A stretch of 39,947 nucleotides of DNA from Patescibacteria group bacterium (GTDB lineage: Bacteria; Patescibacteriota; Minisyncoccia; Phycocordibacterales; SBAW01). The DNA lies in the NCBI GenBank assembly GCA_028866155.1, contig JAGWIT010000004.1:1-39947 (forward strand). Direction: 5' to 3'. Shown piece after piece: positions 15,106 to 22,823 of the stretch. The notes below the pieces were generated by a model. It had not been told where the DNA came from and ran no database searches. It saw only the letters and a program-made list of their open reading frames with translations. The number at the start of each line of letters is the position of its first letter. The stretch's first letter is position 1. Made by a program: the position numbers and the translations under genes.

Positions 15106-15678
15106 ATGCTTAGCCTCACGACGTTGGGGAAGTTTGTTTTCGCCGCCATACTACTCGTTGTGGTGCTTGTCGGCGCCGGGGTGTGGTACCTAACGCGCTC
15201 GCCCGCGGGCAGCCCGGTCGCCTGCAGTGCCGATGCCATGCAGTGCCCCGACGGTTCGTGGGTGGGTCGCTCGGGCCCCAACTGCGAGTTTGTGTGCCCT
15301 GCGTCGGCGGCAACTTCAACCGCGACAACGACCAACGGCGGTGGAGGAAGTATCTTGCCCTACAACTCCGGCATCCGCGGTACCGTCATGGCCGGGCCGA
15401 CCTGCCCGGTTGAGCGCGTGCCGCCCGACCCCGCATGCGCCGACAAGCCTTTGCAGACGCTCGTTTCTATTTATCGCGCAAGTGACACCGAGCGCGCATT
15501 TGCCACCACCCACAGCAATGCCAACGGGAGTTTTGAAGTGTCGCTCCCGCCCGGCAGTTATGTCGTGGGCGCGGGCGACCCCGGCGCCATACTCCCGCGC
15601 TGTGCCAACACGCCGGCAGAGGTGGGCGCTTCGGGCTACGCCGCCGTGGCGGTCTCGTGCGACACCGGCATCCGCTAA
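15106..15678 (+). CDS. Anchored Cys-rich protein with carboxypeptidase-regulatory-like domain
   Basis: A 190-residue envelope protein. One N-terminal membrane helix (about 8-28) is followed by a short Cys-rich module (CSADAMQCPDGSWVGRSGPNCEFVC), a Thr/Gly linker, and a domain starting GIRGTVMAGPTCPVERV with later NGSFEVSLPPGSYVVGAG. The last domain matches the beta-sandwich carboxypeptidase regulatory-like fold seen in many CPR and actinobacterial secreted proteins. Eight cysteines suggest disulfides outside the cell. The start follows from the promoter six bases upstream. Likely a surface or adhesion role, by inference only. Confidence 0.75.
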   Translation: MLSLTTLGKFVFAAILLVVVLVGAGVWYLTRSPAGSPVACSADAMQCPDGSWVGRSGPNCEFVCPASAATSTATTTNGGGGSILPYNSGIRGTVMAGPTCPVERVPPDPACADKPLQTLVSIYRASDTERAFATTHSNANGSFEVSLPPGSYVVGAGDPGAILPRCANTPAEVGASGYAAVAVSCDTGIR

Positions 15679-15733
15679 GCACGCAGCTCTTTCGCTTTAG
15701 CCTTGACTAAAAATAGGGGTATACTACAGGCAT

Positions 15734-16024
15734 ATGCACAACTGGGGCGGCGGTTATTATGGGGGCGGATACGGGTGGGAGCCGGGGGCATGGATGCTCG
15801 GGGCGATGGCGTTTTTGGCGCCGTTTATTTTGCTCGTCGTGCTGTGGTCAATATTCTGGAAGGGGCTCGCCTTGTGGCACTCGGCGCGGCGCGGGCAGTA
15901 TTGGTGGTTTGTTATCATGCTCGTCGTCAACACGCTCGGGATACTCGAGATAATCTATCTCTTCTTTGTCGCCAAGCTCGCCTGGAAGGATCTTTTCTCA
16001 ACGCACGAGCATCATAATCACTAA
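15734..16024 (+). CDS. DUF5652-like two-helix membrane protein
   Basis: A 96-residue membrane protein with a Gly/Trp/Tyr-rich N-terminus, two long hydrophobic helices (about 20-42 and 55-80) and a His-rich C-terminal tail (EHHNH). The segment WWFVIMLVVNTLGILEIIYLFF is typical of the DUF5652 family found mainly in Parcubacteria. Function unknown. TATACT at 15720-15725 lies eight bases before the ATG, giving a leader of one or two bases. The cyclophilin gene starts 12 bases after its stop and is probably co-transcribed. Confidence 0.7.
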   Translation: MHNWGGGYYGGGYGWEPGAWMLGAMAFLAPFILLVVLWSIFWKGLALWHSARRGQYWWFVIMLVVNTLGILEIIYLFFVAKLAWKDLFSTHEHHNH

Positions 16025-16036
16025 TTTTTTGCGGCC

Positions 16037-16753
16037 ATGTTTAAAATTATCGCGGGGATAGTAGTATTGATCGCGCTCGTCGCCGGAGGCGCTTGGTGGG
16101 TCGTGCAAACCAGCACGCAAGCTTCGCCAAACAACTCCGCAAATACTATATCCACGACGAGTCCTCCGAGTTCAACCTCCACTTCTGCCAGTTCGACCAG
16201 CTCCCTGGTCGGGCAGATGCCACAAACTAATCAACAAACTAGTCAACACACTATGCCGGACACAGCAAACATCACCCAGGCGACGCTGCACACCAGCCTT
16301 GGCGACATCACCATCGAGTTCTTGTCTCAGCAGGCGCCGCAGACCGTCGCCAACTTTATCAAGCTCGCGCAAGGCGGATTTTATGACGGCACCAAGTTTC
16401 ACCGAGTCATCAAAGGTTTTATGGACCAGGGCGGTGACCCTTTAACCAAGGATGATTCGAAGATGGCGAGCTGGGGGACCGGCGGACCGGGCTACACCAT
16501 CCCCGATGAGATAACTTCGGCCAACAGCAACACTGCCGGCACTATCGCGATGGCCAACACCGGCCAGCCAAACAGCGCGGGCAGCCAATTCTTCATCAAC
16601 GCGGTCGACAACCCGAGCCTCAACAGCGGTTACACGGTGTTTGGCAAAGTCACCGCGGGCATGAGTGTGGTGACCGAGATAAACAACGTGGCCGTTGACG
16701 CACAAGACCGCCCCCTCACGCCGGTCGTTATCACGAGCATTACGCTCAAATAA
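16037..16753 (+). CDS. Membrane-anchored cyclophilin-type peptidyl-prolyl isomerase
   Basis: A 238-residue extracytoplasmic foldase. The N-terminal helix (3-22) anchors it; a Ser/Thr/Gln-rich linker runs to about 80. The cyclophilin domain follows with TLHTSLGDITIEF, FYDGTKFHRVIKGFMDQGGDP (catalytic Arg in FHRV), GTIAMANTGQPNSAGSQFFIN and YTVFGKVTAGMSVV. It catalyses cis-trans isomerisation of proline peptide bonds in exported proteins. Key active-site residues are present. Its TAA overlaps the ATG of the next gene (TAATG), so the two are translationally coupled. Confidence 0.93.
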   Translation: MFKIIAGIVVLIALVAGGAWWVVQTSTQASPNNSANTISTTSPPSSTSTSASSTSSLVGQMPQTNQQTSQHTMPDTANITQATLHTSLGDITIEFLSQQAPQTVANFIKLAQGGFYDGTKFHRVIKGFMDQGGDPLTKDDSKMASWGTGGPGYTIPDEITSANSNTAGTIAMANTGQPNSAGSQFFINAVDNPSLNSGYTVFGKVTAGMSVVTEINNVAVDAQDRPLTPVVITSITLK

Positions 16754-17089
16754 TGAAGGGGCGGCGAGCGCACTACCTACGACACAGGGAAAACGCGCGG
16801 GCGCTGGCGCATGAGGGGGTGCGCCGCTATGCGCGCACCTATGGCGTCGAGGTCAAAAAAAATATTCATCAAGAACCTCAAAACCCGCTGGGGCAGTGCT
16901 TCAAAAAACGGCAACCTCAACTTTCATTACAAAATTCTCTTTCTCCCGCCACACCTCGCGAGTTATTTGGTGGTTCACGAAGTATGCCACCTTAAAGAGT
17001 TCAATCACTCCAAAGAATTTTGGGCGCTGGTCGCGAGTGAGTTGCCGGATTATAAAAAGCTGCGCAAAGAACTACGCTTGATAAAATAA
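16753..17089 (+). CDS. YgjP-like (DUF45) metallopeptidase, frameshifted at A8
   Basis: A YgjP/WLM-type zinc metallopeptidase split over two frames. From the ATG at 16753 the first frame gives the usual N-terminus HYLRHRENARALAHEGVRRYARTYGVEVKK. After a run of eight A (16855-16862), the next frame continues as KIFIKNLKTRWGSASKNGNLNFHYK, then the zinc motif VVHEVCHLKEFNH. One A fewer restores a single ORF of about 112 codons. This is either a sequencing indel, a recent mutation, or slippage during transcription. All catalytic residues are otherwise intact and there is no other decay, so error or slippage is favoured. Coupled to the cyclophilin gene by a TAATG overlap. Confidence 0.7.
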
Positions 17090-17138
17090 TTAGGCATATA
17101 ATAGACATTGGCAGCCCTTGTGTTAGGATGCCGCTCGC

Positions 17139-17837
17139 ATGAGCCCCGCGCCCAAACGAAAAACCCCGACCCGCTCAACCCCCAAAAAGGCGGCCCCCTT
17201 GCCCCCTGTGGCGCGCCGCTCTTTTTCGTTTGACCGCATGTGGCGCCTGGTGCGCTGGCCTCTGCTCATTGTCGCGCTCCTTTATATAGCATTGGTTATA
17301 TACCGTATCCCCGCGGTGGGTGACCAGCAAAAAACTACTCAAGCGGTGGCGCAGATACAATCGCAGCACATCACGCTTGCCGACGTGATGGGCGACAACC
17401 TGCCGTTTGTGCCCTATGAGCCCAACAACGACGCAACCGTCGCCGGCATCGACCAAAACAATAACGGCATCCGCGACGACGTTGAGTTAGCCATCTTTAA
17501 ACTCCACCCCGACTCGGCAAAAATAAGAGCGGCCGAGTTGCAGTATGCGCTCGATCAACAGATTATGATAACTGAAGTCCTTAATAATCAGACATGGATT
17601 GCGGCAGCCCAAGAAGATTCTCGAGGATTTGCATGTATTGGTGATTCAGTTCCGATCACTTCTGATTCAAGTAAGGATTTGAAAACTGTGAATGCACGAG
17701 CAAAAGAAGTTAGAGATTTAGTATTAAATACTCCTGCTCGCCAAAACGCATGGCACACAGCATATAATTTTACAACTAGTTACGGGGACTTGAACGCAAG
17801 TGACTGCGATATTGACATAAATTTACTTCCCAATTAG
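17139..17837 (+). CDS. Membrane-anchored protein with EF-hand-like Asp/Asn loop
   Basis: A 232-residue protein of unknown function. A basic Pro/Lys-rich cytoplasmic tail (1-30) is followed by one membrane helix (about 38-55) and an extracytoplasmic domain. DQNNNGIRDDVE (near 104-115) is a calcium-binding loop of the EF-hand/thrombospondin-3 type. Cys164 and Cys226 might pair. From about base 17570 codon use turns AT-rich until about 18070 in the next gene, unlike the flanks, which suggests a recombined or imported patch. Possible promoters: TATAAT at 17097 and extended -10 TGTTAGGAT at 17121-17129. The next ORF follows after 12 bases. Confidence 0.65.
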   Translation: MSPAPKRKTPTRSTPKKAAPLPPVARRSFSFDRMWRLVRWPLLIVALLYIALVIYRIPAVGDQQKTTQAVAQIQSQHITLADVMGDNLPFVPYEPNNDATVAGIDQNNNGIRDDVELAIFKLHPDSAKIRAAELQYALDQQIMITEVLNNQTWIAAAQEDSRGFACIGDSVPITSDSSKDLKTVNARAKEVRDLVLNTPARQNAWHTAYNFTTSYGDLNASDCDIDINLLPN

Positions 17838-17849
17838 AACTACTGGGCT

Positions 17850-20522
17850 TTGATTAAAAAAAGAGCTTTTACAGCCTTAAATATAGGCTTTTTATTATTG
17901 TTTTTACCTGCCATTGTCTCGGCGCAGGCTAATTCGCCTGCGCCCACATGCTCGGCAAGTGGGTATACAGTTGTGTATGTGAACGGTGTTTTTGATACTT
18001 TAGATCAGGCGAAAGTAGATAGAGAACAACTAGAATTTTCTTTTAAACGTCATCAAAAAAATATTAGTGAACCTGTAATCTTTCAACTCGGCTACAACCC
18101 TACCCACATCGCCGGAGCGGGGGATGCTATTCAGTCTACCTTCCAGCAGTTTAATTCGTCCGTTAGCAATTATGACCTCGACACTATTTTGATGGAGATT
18201 GCTCCGGAGGTCACGACGCGCAAGCTGCTTATTGTTGGACACTCGCAAGGCGCAGATTATGCAAATGAAATGTATGATTATTTGACTGGGCATGGCGAGT
18301 CAAAAGAGGCTGTCGGCGTCTATGCGGAGGCGACTCCAGCAAATTATGTCGCCAGCAATGGGAAGTATCTCACCTCAGCAACCGACAATGTCATCAGCGC
18401 TGTTGCCGCGGCCGCCGGCGCCGCCGCTCAGTACGGAGTTCCTGTTGTGCAGCCTTTGCCGCCCAACATAATCATCCCTGTATCTGCGGCCGAGGAAACT
18501 TTGCCGACCGGCGGGCATTCATTTATTGATGATTACCTCGCGGGCGCGTCCGACCGCATCGTCTCCGATATCTCAGGCGAGCTTTCGGCTTTGGTGCCGA
18601 GCGGCGCCGGCAATGGCGGATGTTTTACTCCCCCGGCACCAAGCCTCGGATACAAAGCGCAAACTCTCGGTTTTGCAATCGCTGACCCGGCCGCGGTCGC
18701 CTTAAGGACCGGCGTCATTACTACCGCGAAGGCATCCGAGGTTGCTGTTACTGCCGCGTATACGCTCGTCGCAGGCGCTACGCAGTTTTTGGCAGACACG
18801 GTGAAAGTGACCACTTCGCCGCCGAGCCAAGCGCAAGCCGACCACAAAACGCTCAAAATAGTCGACAAATTATACGGCGGCGACTTGTCTGACCCGGAGC
18901 TTCAAGACTTGCTCGGCAATAATCAAGGTTCGGCAGTGGCGCTCGCCGCACAAGGCAGCGAGCAGCCCGTGCCCGTCGACGGCGGATTTGTCGAAGGGAC
19001 TTCGACTTCAGTTGTTATTGCGGCTGTTATTGCAACTTCTTCTGCTCCGACCTCAATGCCGAGCATCTTTCCTCAAACAGCCAATGGGCAAGTATGGGTC
19101 GGCGGCGGCTCGGCGCCCGCACAAAATCCTCCAGCACAAAACGCTCCGACTCCGGCTGTTTCTGATACTTCTGACGCTACCGCAGACGACGCAAGCACGA
19201 GCGCTCCAATGATACCGCCTGAGCCGTTTGATGCATCGACAACTGCGCCGATCGTCTCGGTGCCCGCGTGTGCCGCGTCGCTGTCGCCCGAATTTTGTTT
19301 TTTGCCCGCCACCGACGTGACGCTTACCTGGGACTCGGTAGAAAATGCTTTGCAATACGGCATCAATATCAATGGCACGCAAATTAATACCATTACCGGC
19401 ACGAGCACGACTGTCACCCTTGCCGATGATGCGTCGAGCACGGTGAAAGTTGTCGCCTATGACGCCTCAAGCACGCCGCTCGCTTCAAACACACAGACGG
19501 TCTATGCGTTCACCAAGCCGGTCGTCATCAACGAGGTGGCATGGAGCGGGACCAATACCTCGCCGACCGACCAGTGGGTCGAATTAAAAAATCGCACGCC
19601 CTATCTGCTTGATGCTTCAAAACTGATTTTGCTCGCCGAGCAGGGAGGCGCGCAGTATGTGCCGCTCACCGGAACTATCTATGGTCTCAATGTGAATCAA
19701 GGGTTCCCGTATCTTTATTTGCTTGAGCGAACGCAAACAGTATTTACCGGAGTCAGTGGTTCGACGCCGCAGTTCGCGGGCGAATTTGACCCGCTCGACG
19801 CCGCAGGCGAACAACTCGCGCTCGCGTGGTCGGATGGAGAGTCGACCACCACGCTCGATGAAACGCCCGCGGTCGCAACGTGCGGAGGTTGGTGCGCCGG
19901 CCGGCAAGCAGAGGTCGGCGGCTATGCCTACGCGTGGGGCAACCCCGAGCCAATATCGATGGAGCGCATCAGCTCGGACGTTTCAGGAACGCTGGCTTCT
20001 AATTGGGCGAGCAACGACGGCTATATCACCAACGCGGATGACGGTAATGGGCAGCGCATCATAGGCTCTCCCGGCTATCAAAACTCAAACAATTGGCCGC
20101 TCGCGGGGTTCTTCTGCGACGGCGACGCGTCGATACTCGTGCCAACTACGGGGACGCCTCCGGTGTACGCGCCGCAAAGTTCTCACTGCACGTACCTCGC
20201 CGGATTTATTGGCAGTACTAAAAGCGCGCAGGGCGGGATATTCGAAGGCACGGTCGGCAGTTCGACGCTGATCAACAGCTCATATTTTTCTTCGAACAGC
20301 CCCAGCTATACCGGCTCGGGCATCAGTCTCGGCGGCTACCCGCCGGGGCAATATTTTGTCGCGATGTGGGAGCTCAACTACAACGTGGGTAGCGGGTACA
20401 ACGGATGGTCTGCGGGAGACATGATGTCCTATATTAAGACCGGCTTTCAAGAAGATGGTGTCACTGCGATGCCGCCCGTTAACAACTATGTCATCATCCC
20501 ATTCACCTACGCGCCGCAGTAG
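17850..20522 (+). CDS. Large secreted protein: alpha/beta-hydrolase-like plus lamin-tail domain
   Basis: An 890-residue secreted protein starting at TTG. Signal peptide at 1-25 ending in SAQA. Residues 40-235 look like a lipase-type hydrolase: LLIVGHSQGADYANE has the GxSxG nucleophile (Ser132), and His223 in TGGHSFIDDYL could complete the triad. A long Ala/Pro/Thr/Ser linker region follows (about 380-465), then an Ig-like strand region, and a lamin-tail (LTD) domain from about 553 (VVINEVAWSGTNTSPTDQWVELKN). The first about 75 codons are AT-rich, the rest GC-rich. It probably acts at or beyond the cell surface; no substrate can be inferred. Confidence 0.7.
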   Translation: MIKKRAFTALNIGFLLLFLPAIVSAQANSPAPTCSASGYTVVYVNGVFDTLDQAKVDREQLEFSFKRHQKNISEPVIFQLGYNPTHIAGAGDAIQSTFQQFNSSVSNYDLDTILMEIAPEVTTRKLLIVGHSQGADYANEMYDYLTGHGESKEAVGVYAEATPANYVASNGKYLTSATDNVISAVAAAAGAAAQYGVPVVQPLPPNIIIPVSAAEETLPTGGHSFIDDYLAGASDRIVSDISGELSALVPSGAGNGGCFTPPAPSLGYKAQTLGFAIADPAAVALRTGVITTAKASEVAVTAAYTLVAGATQFLADTVKVTTSPPSQAQADHKTLKIVDKLYGGDLSDPELQDLLGNNQGSAVALAAQGSEQPVPVDGGFVEGTSTSVVIAAVIATSSAPTSMPSIFPQTANGQVWVGGGSAPAQNPPAQNAPTPAVSDTSDATADDASTSAPMIPPEPFDASTTAPIVSVPACAASLSPEFCFLPATDVTLTWDSVENALQYGININGTQINTITGTSTTVTLADDASSTVKVVAYDASSTPLASNTQTVYAFTKPVVINEVAWSGTNTSPTDQWVELKNRTPYLLDASKLILLAEQGGAQYVPLTGTIYGLNVNQGFPYLYLLERTQTVFTGVSGSTPQFAGEFDPLDAAGEQLALAWSDGESTTTLDETPAVATCGGWCAGRQAEVGGYAYAWGNPEPISMERISSDVSGTLASNWASNDGYITNADDGNGQRIIGSPGYQNSNNWPLAGFFCDGDASILVPTTGTPPVYAPQSSHCTYLAGFIGSTKSAQGGIFEGTVGSSTLINSSYFSSNSPSYTGSGISLGGYPPGQYFVAMWELNYNVGSGYNGWSAGDMMSYIKTGFQEDGVTAMPPVNNYVIIPFTYAPQ

Positions 20523-20546
20523 ACGGCAAATGGTAAACTTGGGGTT

Positions 20547-21230
20547 ATGCGGTGGCAAACGCTTTTGCGATATGCGATGGAGGCGGCGATTGTTGTCGTG
20601 GTTTTAATACTTTTTGTTGTTGTCGGATATATCGACTACGAAACGCGCCCATATATTTTTAATTCAATAACTGACGTGCCGACCACGCAAACGGCGCTGG
20701 TGCTGGGCGCTTCGGTCACCTCGACCGGAGCATTATCACCGGTTCTCAAAGAGCGCGCCGACGAGGCGGTGGCGCTGTATCGCGCGCAAAAAGTCTCAAA
20801 AATTTTGGTGACGGGTGATGACGCCGCCGTTTCGTACAACGAGGTCGACCCCGTTGGCAGATATCTCAATGCGCAGGGCATACCCGAGCGGGACATCTTT
20901 CTTGACCATGCGGGGTTTGACACCTACTCAAGCATGTACCGGGCCAGAGACGTCTTCGGCGTCTCGTCGGTCATTATCGTGTCGCAACCCTTCCATCTGC
21001 CGCGCGCGGTGTTTATTGCGCGCGAGCTCGGACTCAACGCCTATGGCGCGGCGGCGGGGCAGGGCGAGCTGTTTTTGTTCAACGATGTGCGCGAGATACC
21101 CGCGTCGATCAAAGCGGTCTATGACTTGGCCGCCTTACGCGTGCCAAAATATTTGGGAGAGAAGTATCCGATAGGAGGCGACGGCTCGGCAACTTGGATA
21201 GGGACGTCCACCGCACTACGCGTTAATTGA
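20547..21230 (+). CDS. SanA/YdcF/ElyC-like DUF218 membrane protein
   Basis: A 227-residue protein with one N-terminal membrane helix (about 11-28) and a DUF218 domain: ALVLGASVTSTGALSPVLKERADEAVALYR, KILVTGDDAA, YNEVDPVGRYLNAQGIPERDIFLDHAGFDTYSSMYRA, VIIVSQPFHLPRAVFIARELGL. This is the SanA branch, linked in E. coli to envelope barrier function and vancomycin exclusion at high temperature. The conserved Asp/Glu and His residues expected in the pocket are present. TAAACT lies seven bases before the ATG, so the mRNA may be leaderless. Confidence 0.88.
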   Translation: MRWQTLLRYAMEAAIVVVVLILFVVVGYIDYETRPYIFNSITDVPTTQTALVLGASVTSTGALSPVLKERADEAVALYRAQKVSKILVTGDDAAVSYNEVDPVGRYLNAQGIPERDIFLDHAGFDTYSSMYRARDVFGVSSVIIVSQPFHLPRAVFIARELGLNAYGAAAGQGELFLFNDVREIPASIKAVYDLAALRVPKYLGEKYPIGGDGSATWIGTSTALRVN

Positions 21231-21235
21231 CAAAC

Positions 21236-21290
21236 TATACTAAAAGTTGCACTCTAAGGACAGAAATCAATATCACCCAAGGAGGATGGG
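21236..21290 (+). promoter_or_regulatory. Promoter, leader and strong SD of the BTLCP gene
   Basis: -10 TATACT (21236-21241), an untranslated leader of about 43 bases, and SD AAGGAGG (21279-21285) five bases before the ATG at 21291. This style differs from the leaderless neighbours. Confidence 0.55.
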
Positions 21291-21893
21291 ATGAGGCTCT
21301 TTGTTGTCGCGGCCGCAGTTGCCGCAATGCTGTGTTCAGCTTCTGCGACTTTGGCAATTGCGAGCGAGCTCTACATATCCATCGGCGCGGTCACCAATCC
21401 GCCTATCGGGTGGACAGACTTCTGTGCCAGGTATGCGCCGGAGTGCGATACGCAACCGCTCCAGGTGCTCGACGTCGCGCTGGGGCCATGGGTTTGGGAG
21501 GAACTCAAGCGAATCAATAAGTACGTCAATGATACGGTCAAACCGATGAGCGACTTGGAGCACTGGAGGACGCCCGAACATTGGGATTACCCCGACGATG
21601 GCTATGGCGACTGCGAGGACTATGTCTTGCAAAAGCGCAGGTTCCTACTCAAACTAGGGTGGCCGCGCCAAGCATTGCTCATTACCTTCGTCCGCGACCA
21701 AAAAGAAAAAGGCCACGCAGTGCTCACCGTAAAGACCGACCGCGGCGAATACATCCTCGACAACCTTACTGATGAAATTTTGCTTTGGTCGCACACGGAC
21801 TACGGCTTCATCAAGCGACAGTCGCAGACCGACCCAAACGTGTGGGTGTCGGTTGGATACCTATGGACGGTCGGTTCAATAAAATTGAAGTAA
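21291..21893 (+). CDS. Secreted BTLCP transglutaminase-like cysteine peptidase (DUF920)
   Basis: A 200-residue secreted protein of the bacterial transglutaminase-like cysteine proteinase family (PF06035), related to LapG and mainly known from Proteobacteria, especially Alphaproteobacteria. Signal peptide 1-25. The catalytic triad is visible: Cys108 in YGDCEDYVLQKR, His142 in GHAVLTV, and Asp157 in YILDNLT. Family motifs W.Y.DDGYGDCEDY and WVSVG near the end are intact. Relatives cleave adhesins or act on the envelope. It is a one-gene unit with its own SD, promoter and perfect terminator, a layout that points to horizontal acquisition. Confidence 0.88.
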   Translation: MRLFVVAAAVAAMLCSASATLAIASELYISIGAVTNPPIGWTDFCARYAPECDTQPLQVLDVALGPWVWEELKRINKYVNDTVKPMSDLEHWRTPEHWDYPDDGYGDCEDYVLQKRRFLLKLGWPRQALLITFVRDQKEKGHAVLTVKTDRGEYILDNLTDEILLWSHTDYGFIKRQSQTDPNVWVSVGYLWTVGSIKLK

Positions 21894-21908
21894 GCGTCTT
21901 ATTTCACG

Positions 21909-21934
21909 GCCCCGAGGAAACCTCGGGGCTTTTT
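21909..21934 (+). terminator. Strong Rho-independent terminator after BTLCP
   Basis: Perfect 9-base stem GCCCCGAGG / CCTCGGGGC with AAA loop, followed by five T. It ends just before the msrB promoter. Confidence 0.9.
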
Positions 21935-21948
21935 GTTATAATAAAGTA
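21934..21948 (+). promoter_or_regulatory. Leaderless extended -10 promoter of msrB
   Basis: TGTTATAAT (21934-21942), then exactly six bases to the ATG at 21949. The box lies directly after the T-run of the preceding terminator. Confidence 0.65.
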
Positions 21949-22350
21949 ATGGATAACGACATGCCGAAGGACGAGGACGAATGGAAGCAAAAGCTGACGC
22001 CCGAGCAATACCATATTTTGCGCGAGAAGGGGACCGAGGTGCCTTTTACCGGCGCACTTCTTAAAGAAAAGCGCATGGGGCTGTACACCTGCGCCGCGTG
22101 CGGCAACGTTCTCTTTGCTTCAGACGCAAAATTTGACTCGGGTACCGGTTGGCCGAGCTTCGACCATGCCATCCCGGGCGCAACAAATTTAATTGAAGAT
22201 GATTCGATGGGAATAAAACGAACCGAGGTGGTGTGCGCCAGATGCGGCTCGCACTTGGGCCACCTGTTTAACGACGGCCCCGCCGAAACCACCGGCAAAC
22301 GATATTGCATCAATTCGGTCTGCCTCGATCTGAAGCCAAAAAAAGAGTAA
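21949..22350 (+). CDS. msrB: Peptide methionine-(R)-S-oxide reductase
   Basis: A 133-residue MsrB that reduces methionine-R-sulfoxide in proteins. It carries LTPEQYHILREKGTE, the zinc cysteines Cys48/Cys51 and Cys96/Cys99, GTGWPSF, HLGHLFNDGP and the catalytic Cys120 in RYCINS. No signal peptide, so cytosolic. The usual resolving cysteine near GWPS is missing, so recycling would need another thiol. A remnant of ccdA, whose product passes electrons across the membrane, follows 17 bases after the stop. The start is fixed by the leaderless promoter. Confidence 0.95.
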   Translation: MDNDMPKDEDEWKQKLTPEQYHILREKGTEVPFTGALLKEKRMGLYTCAACGNVLFASDAKFDSGTGWPSFDHAIPGATNLIEDDSMGIKRTEVVCARCGSHLGHLFNDGPAETTGKRYCINSVCLDLKPKKE

Positions 22351-22367
22351 AAAACTATAATTGTTAA

Positions 22368-22442
22368 ATGGCTCTGCTTCTTGTTGCGTTCATGGCGGGG
22401 TTGCTCACGGTCTTGGCACCCTGCACCTTTACGTTCGGCTAG
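22368..22442 (+). pseudogene. CcdA/DsbD-like N-terminal remnant (24 codons)
   Basis: The ORF reads MALLLVAFMAGLLTVLAPCT and then FTFG and a stop. This matches the first helix of CcdA/DsbD-type thiol-disulfide transporters, where VLAPC holds an active cysteine and LPLLPV normally follows. Everything after the APCT motif is gone. The promoter is still perfect (TATAAT at 22356-22361, six bases before the ATG). The rest was probably deleted between about 22430 and 22445, just before the next gene's promoter. Confidence 0.7.
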
Positions 22443-22496
22443 AGAGCGGAGTATACTTGGGACTGGTCACTTTTAGCAGTTTACATTTACGCATAT

Positions 22497-22802
22497 ATGG
22501 CAAAATGGATTATCGGCATCGTCGTTATTATCATCGCCGCGGCGGCGCTGTGGTGGAGCGGCTGGTTGGGACGCATAACCCCCTCGCAGGCTCCTTCTCA
22601 GACGGCAACGACCACTTCGACAGGCTCAGAGCAAGCGACCACGCAGGCTCCCATTAACGGCATGAGTGCATCTAACAACGCGTCCGATGCGGCGGTTACC
22701 CAAGACACCGCGGCGATAGACGCGCAGATGCAGGGGCTCAATTCGGACTCGGCAAACGTCAATTCGAGCATGAACGACCAGGCTGTGACCCAGTCATACT
22801 AA
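22497..22802 (+). CDS. Short membrane-anchored Ser/Thr/Gln-rich protein
   Basis: A 101-residue protein with one N-terminal helix (about 4-20) and a low-complexity exported tail rich in Thr, Ser, Ala and Gln, then a weak amphipathic region (QDTAAIDAQMQGLNSDSANVNSSMND). No family recognised. TACATT (22482-22487) lies nine bases before the ATG, so the leader is very short. The next secreted protein follows after 21 bases and has similar Ala/Thr-rich composition; both may be envelope components made together. Confidence 0.65.
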   Translation: MAKWIIGIVVIIIAAAALWWSGWLGRITPSQAPSQTATTTSTGSEQATTQAPINGMSASNNASDAAVTQDTAAIDAQMQGLNSDSANVNSSMNDQAVTQSY

Positions 22803-22823
22803 ATTATCAATAACTCCATACTC

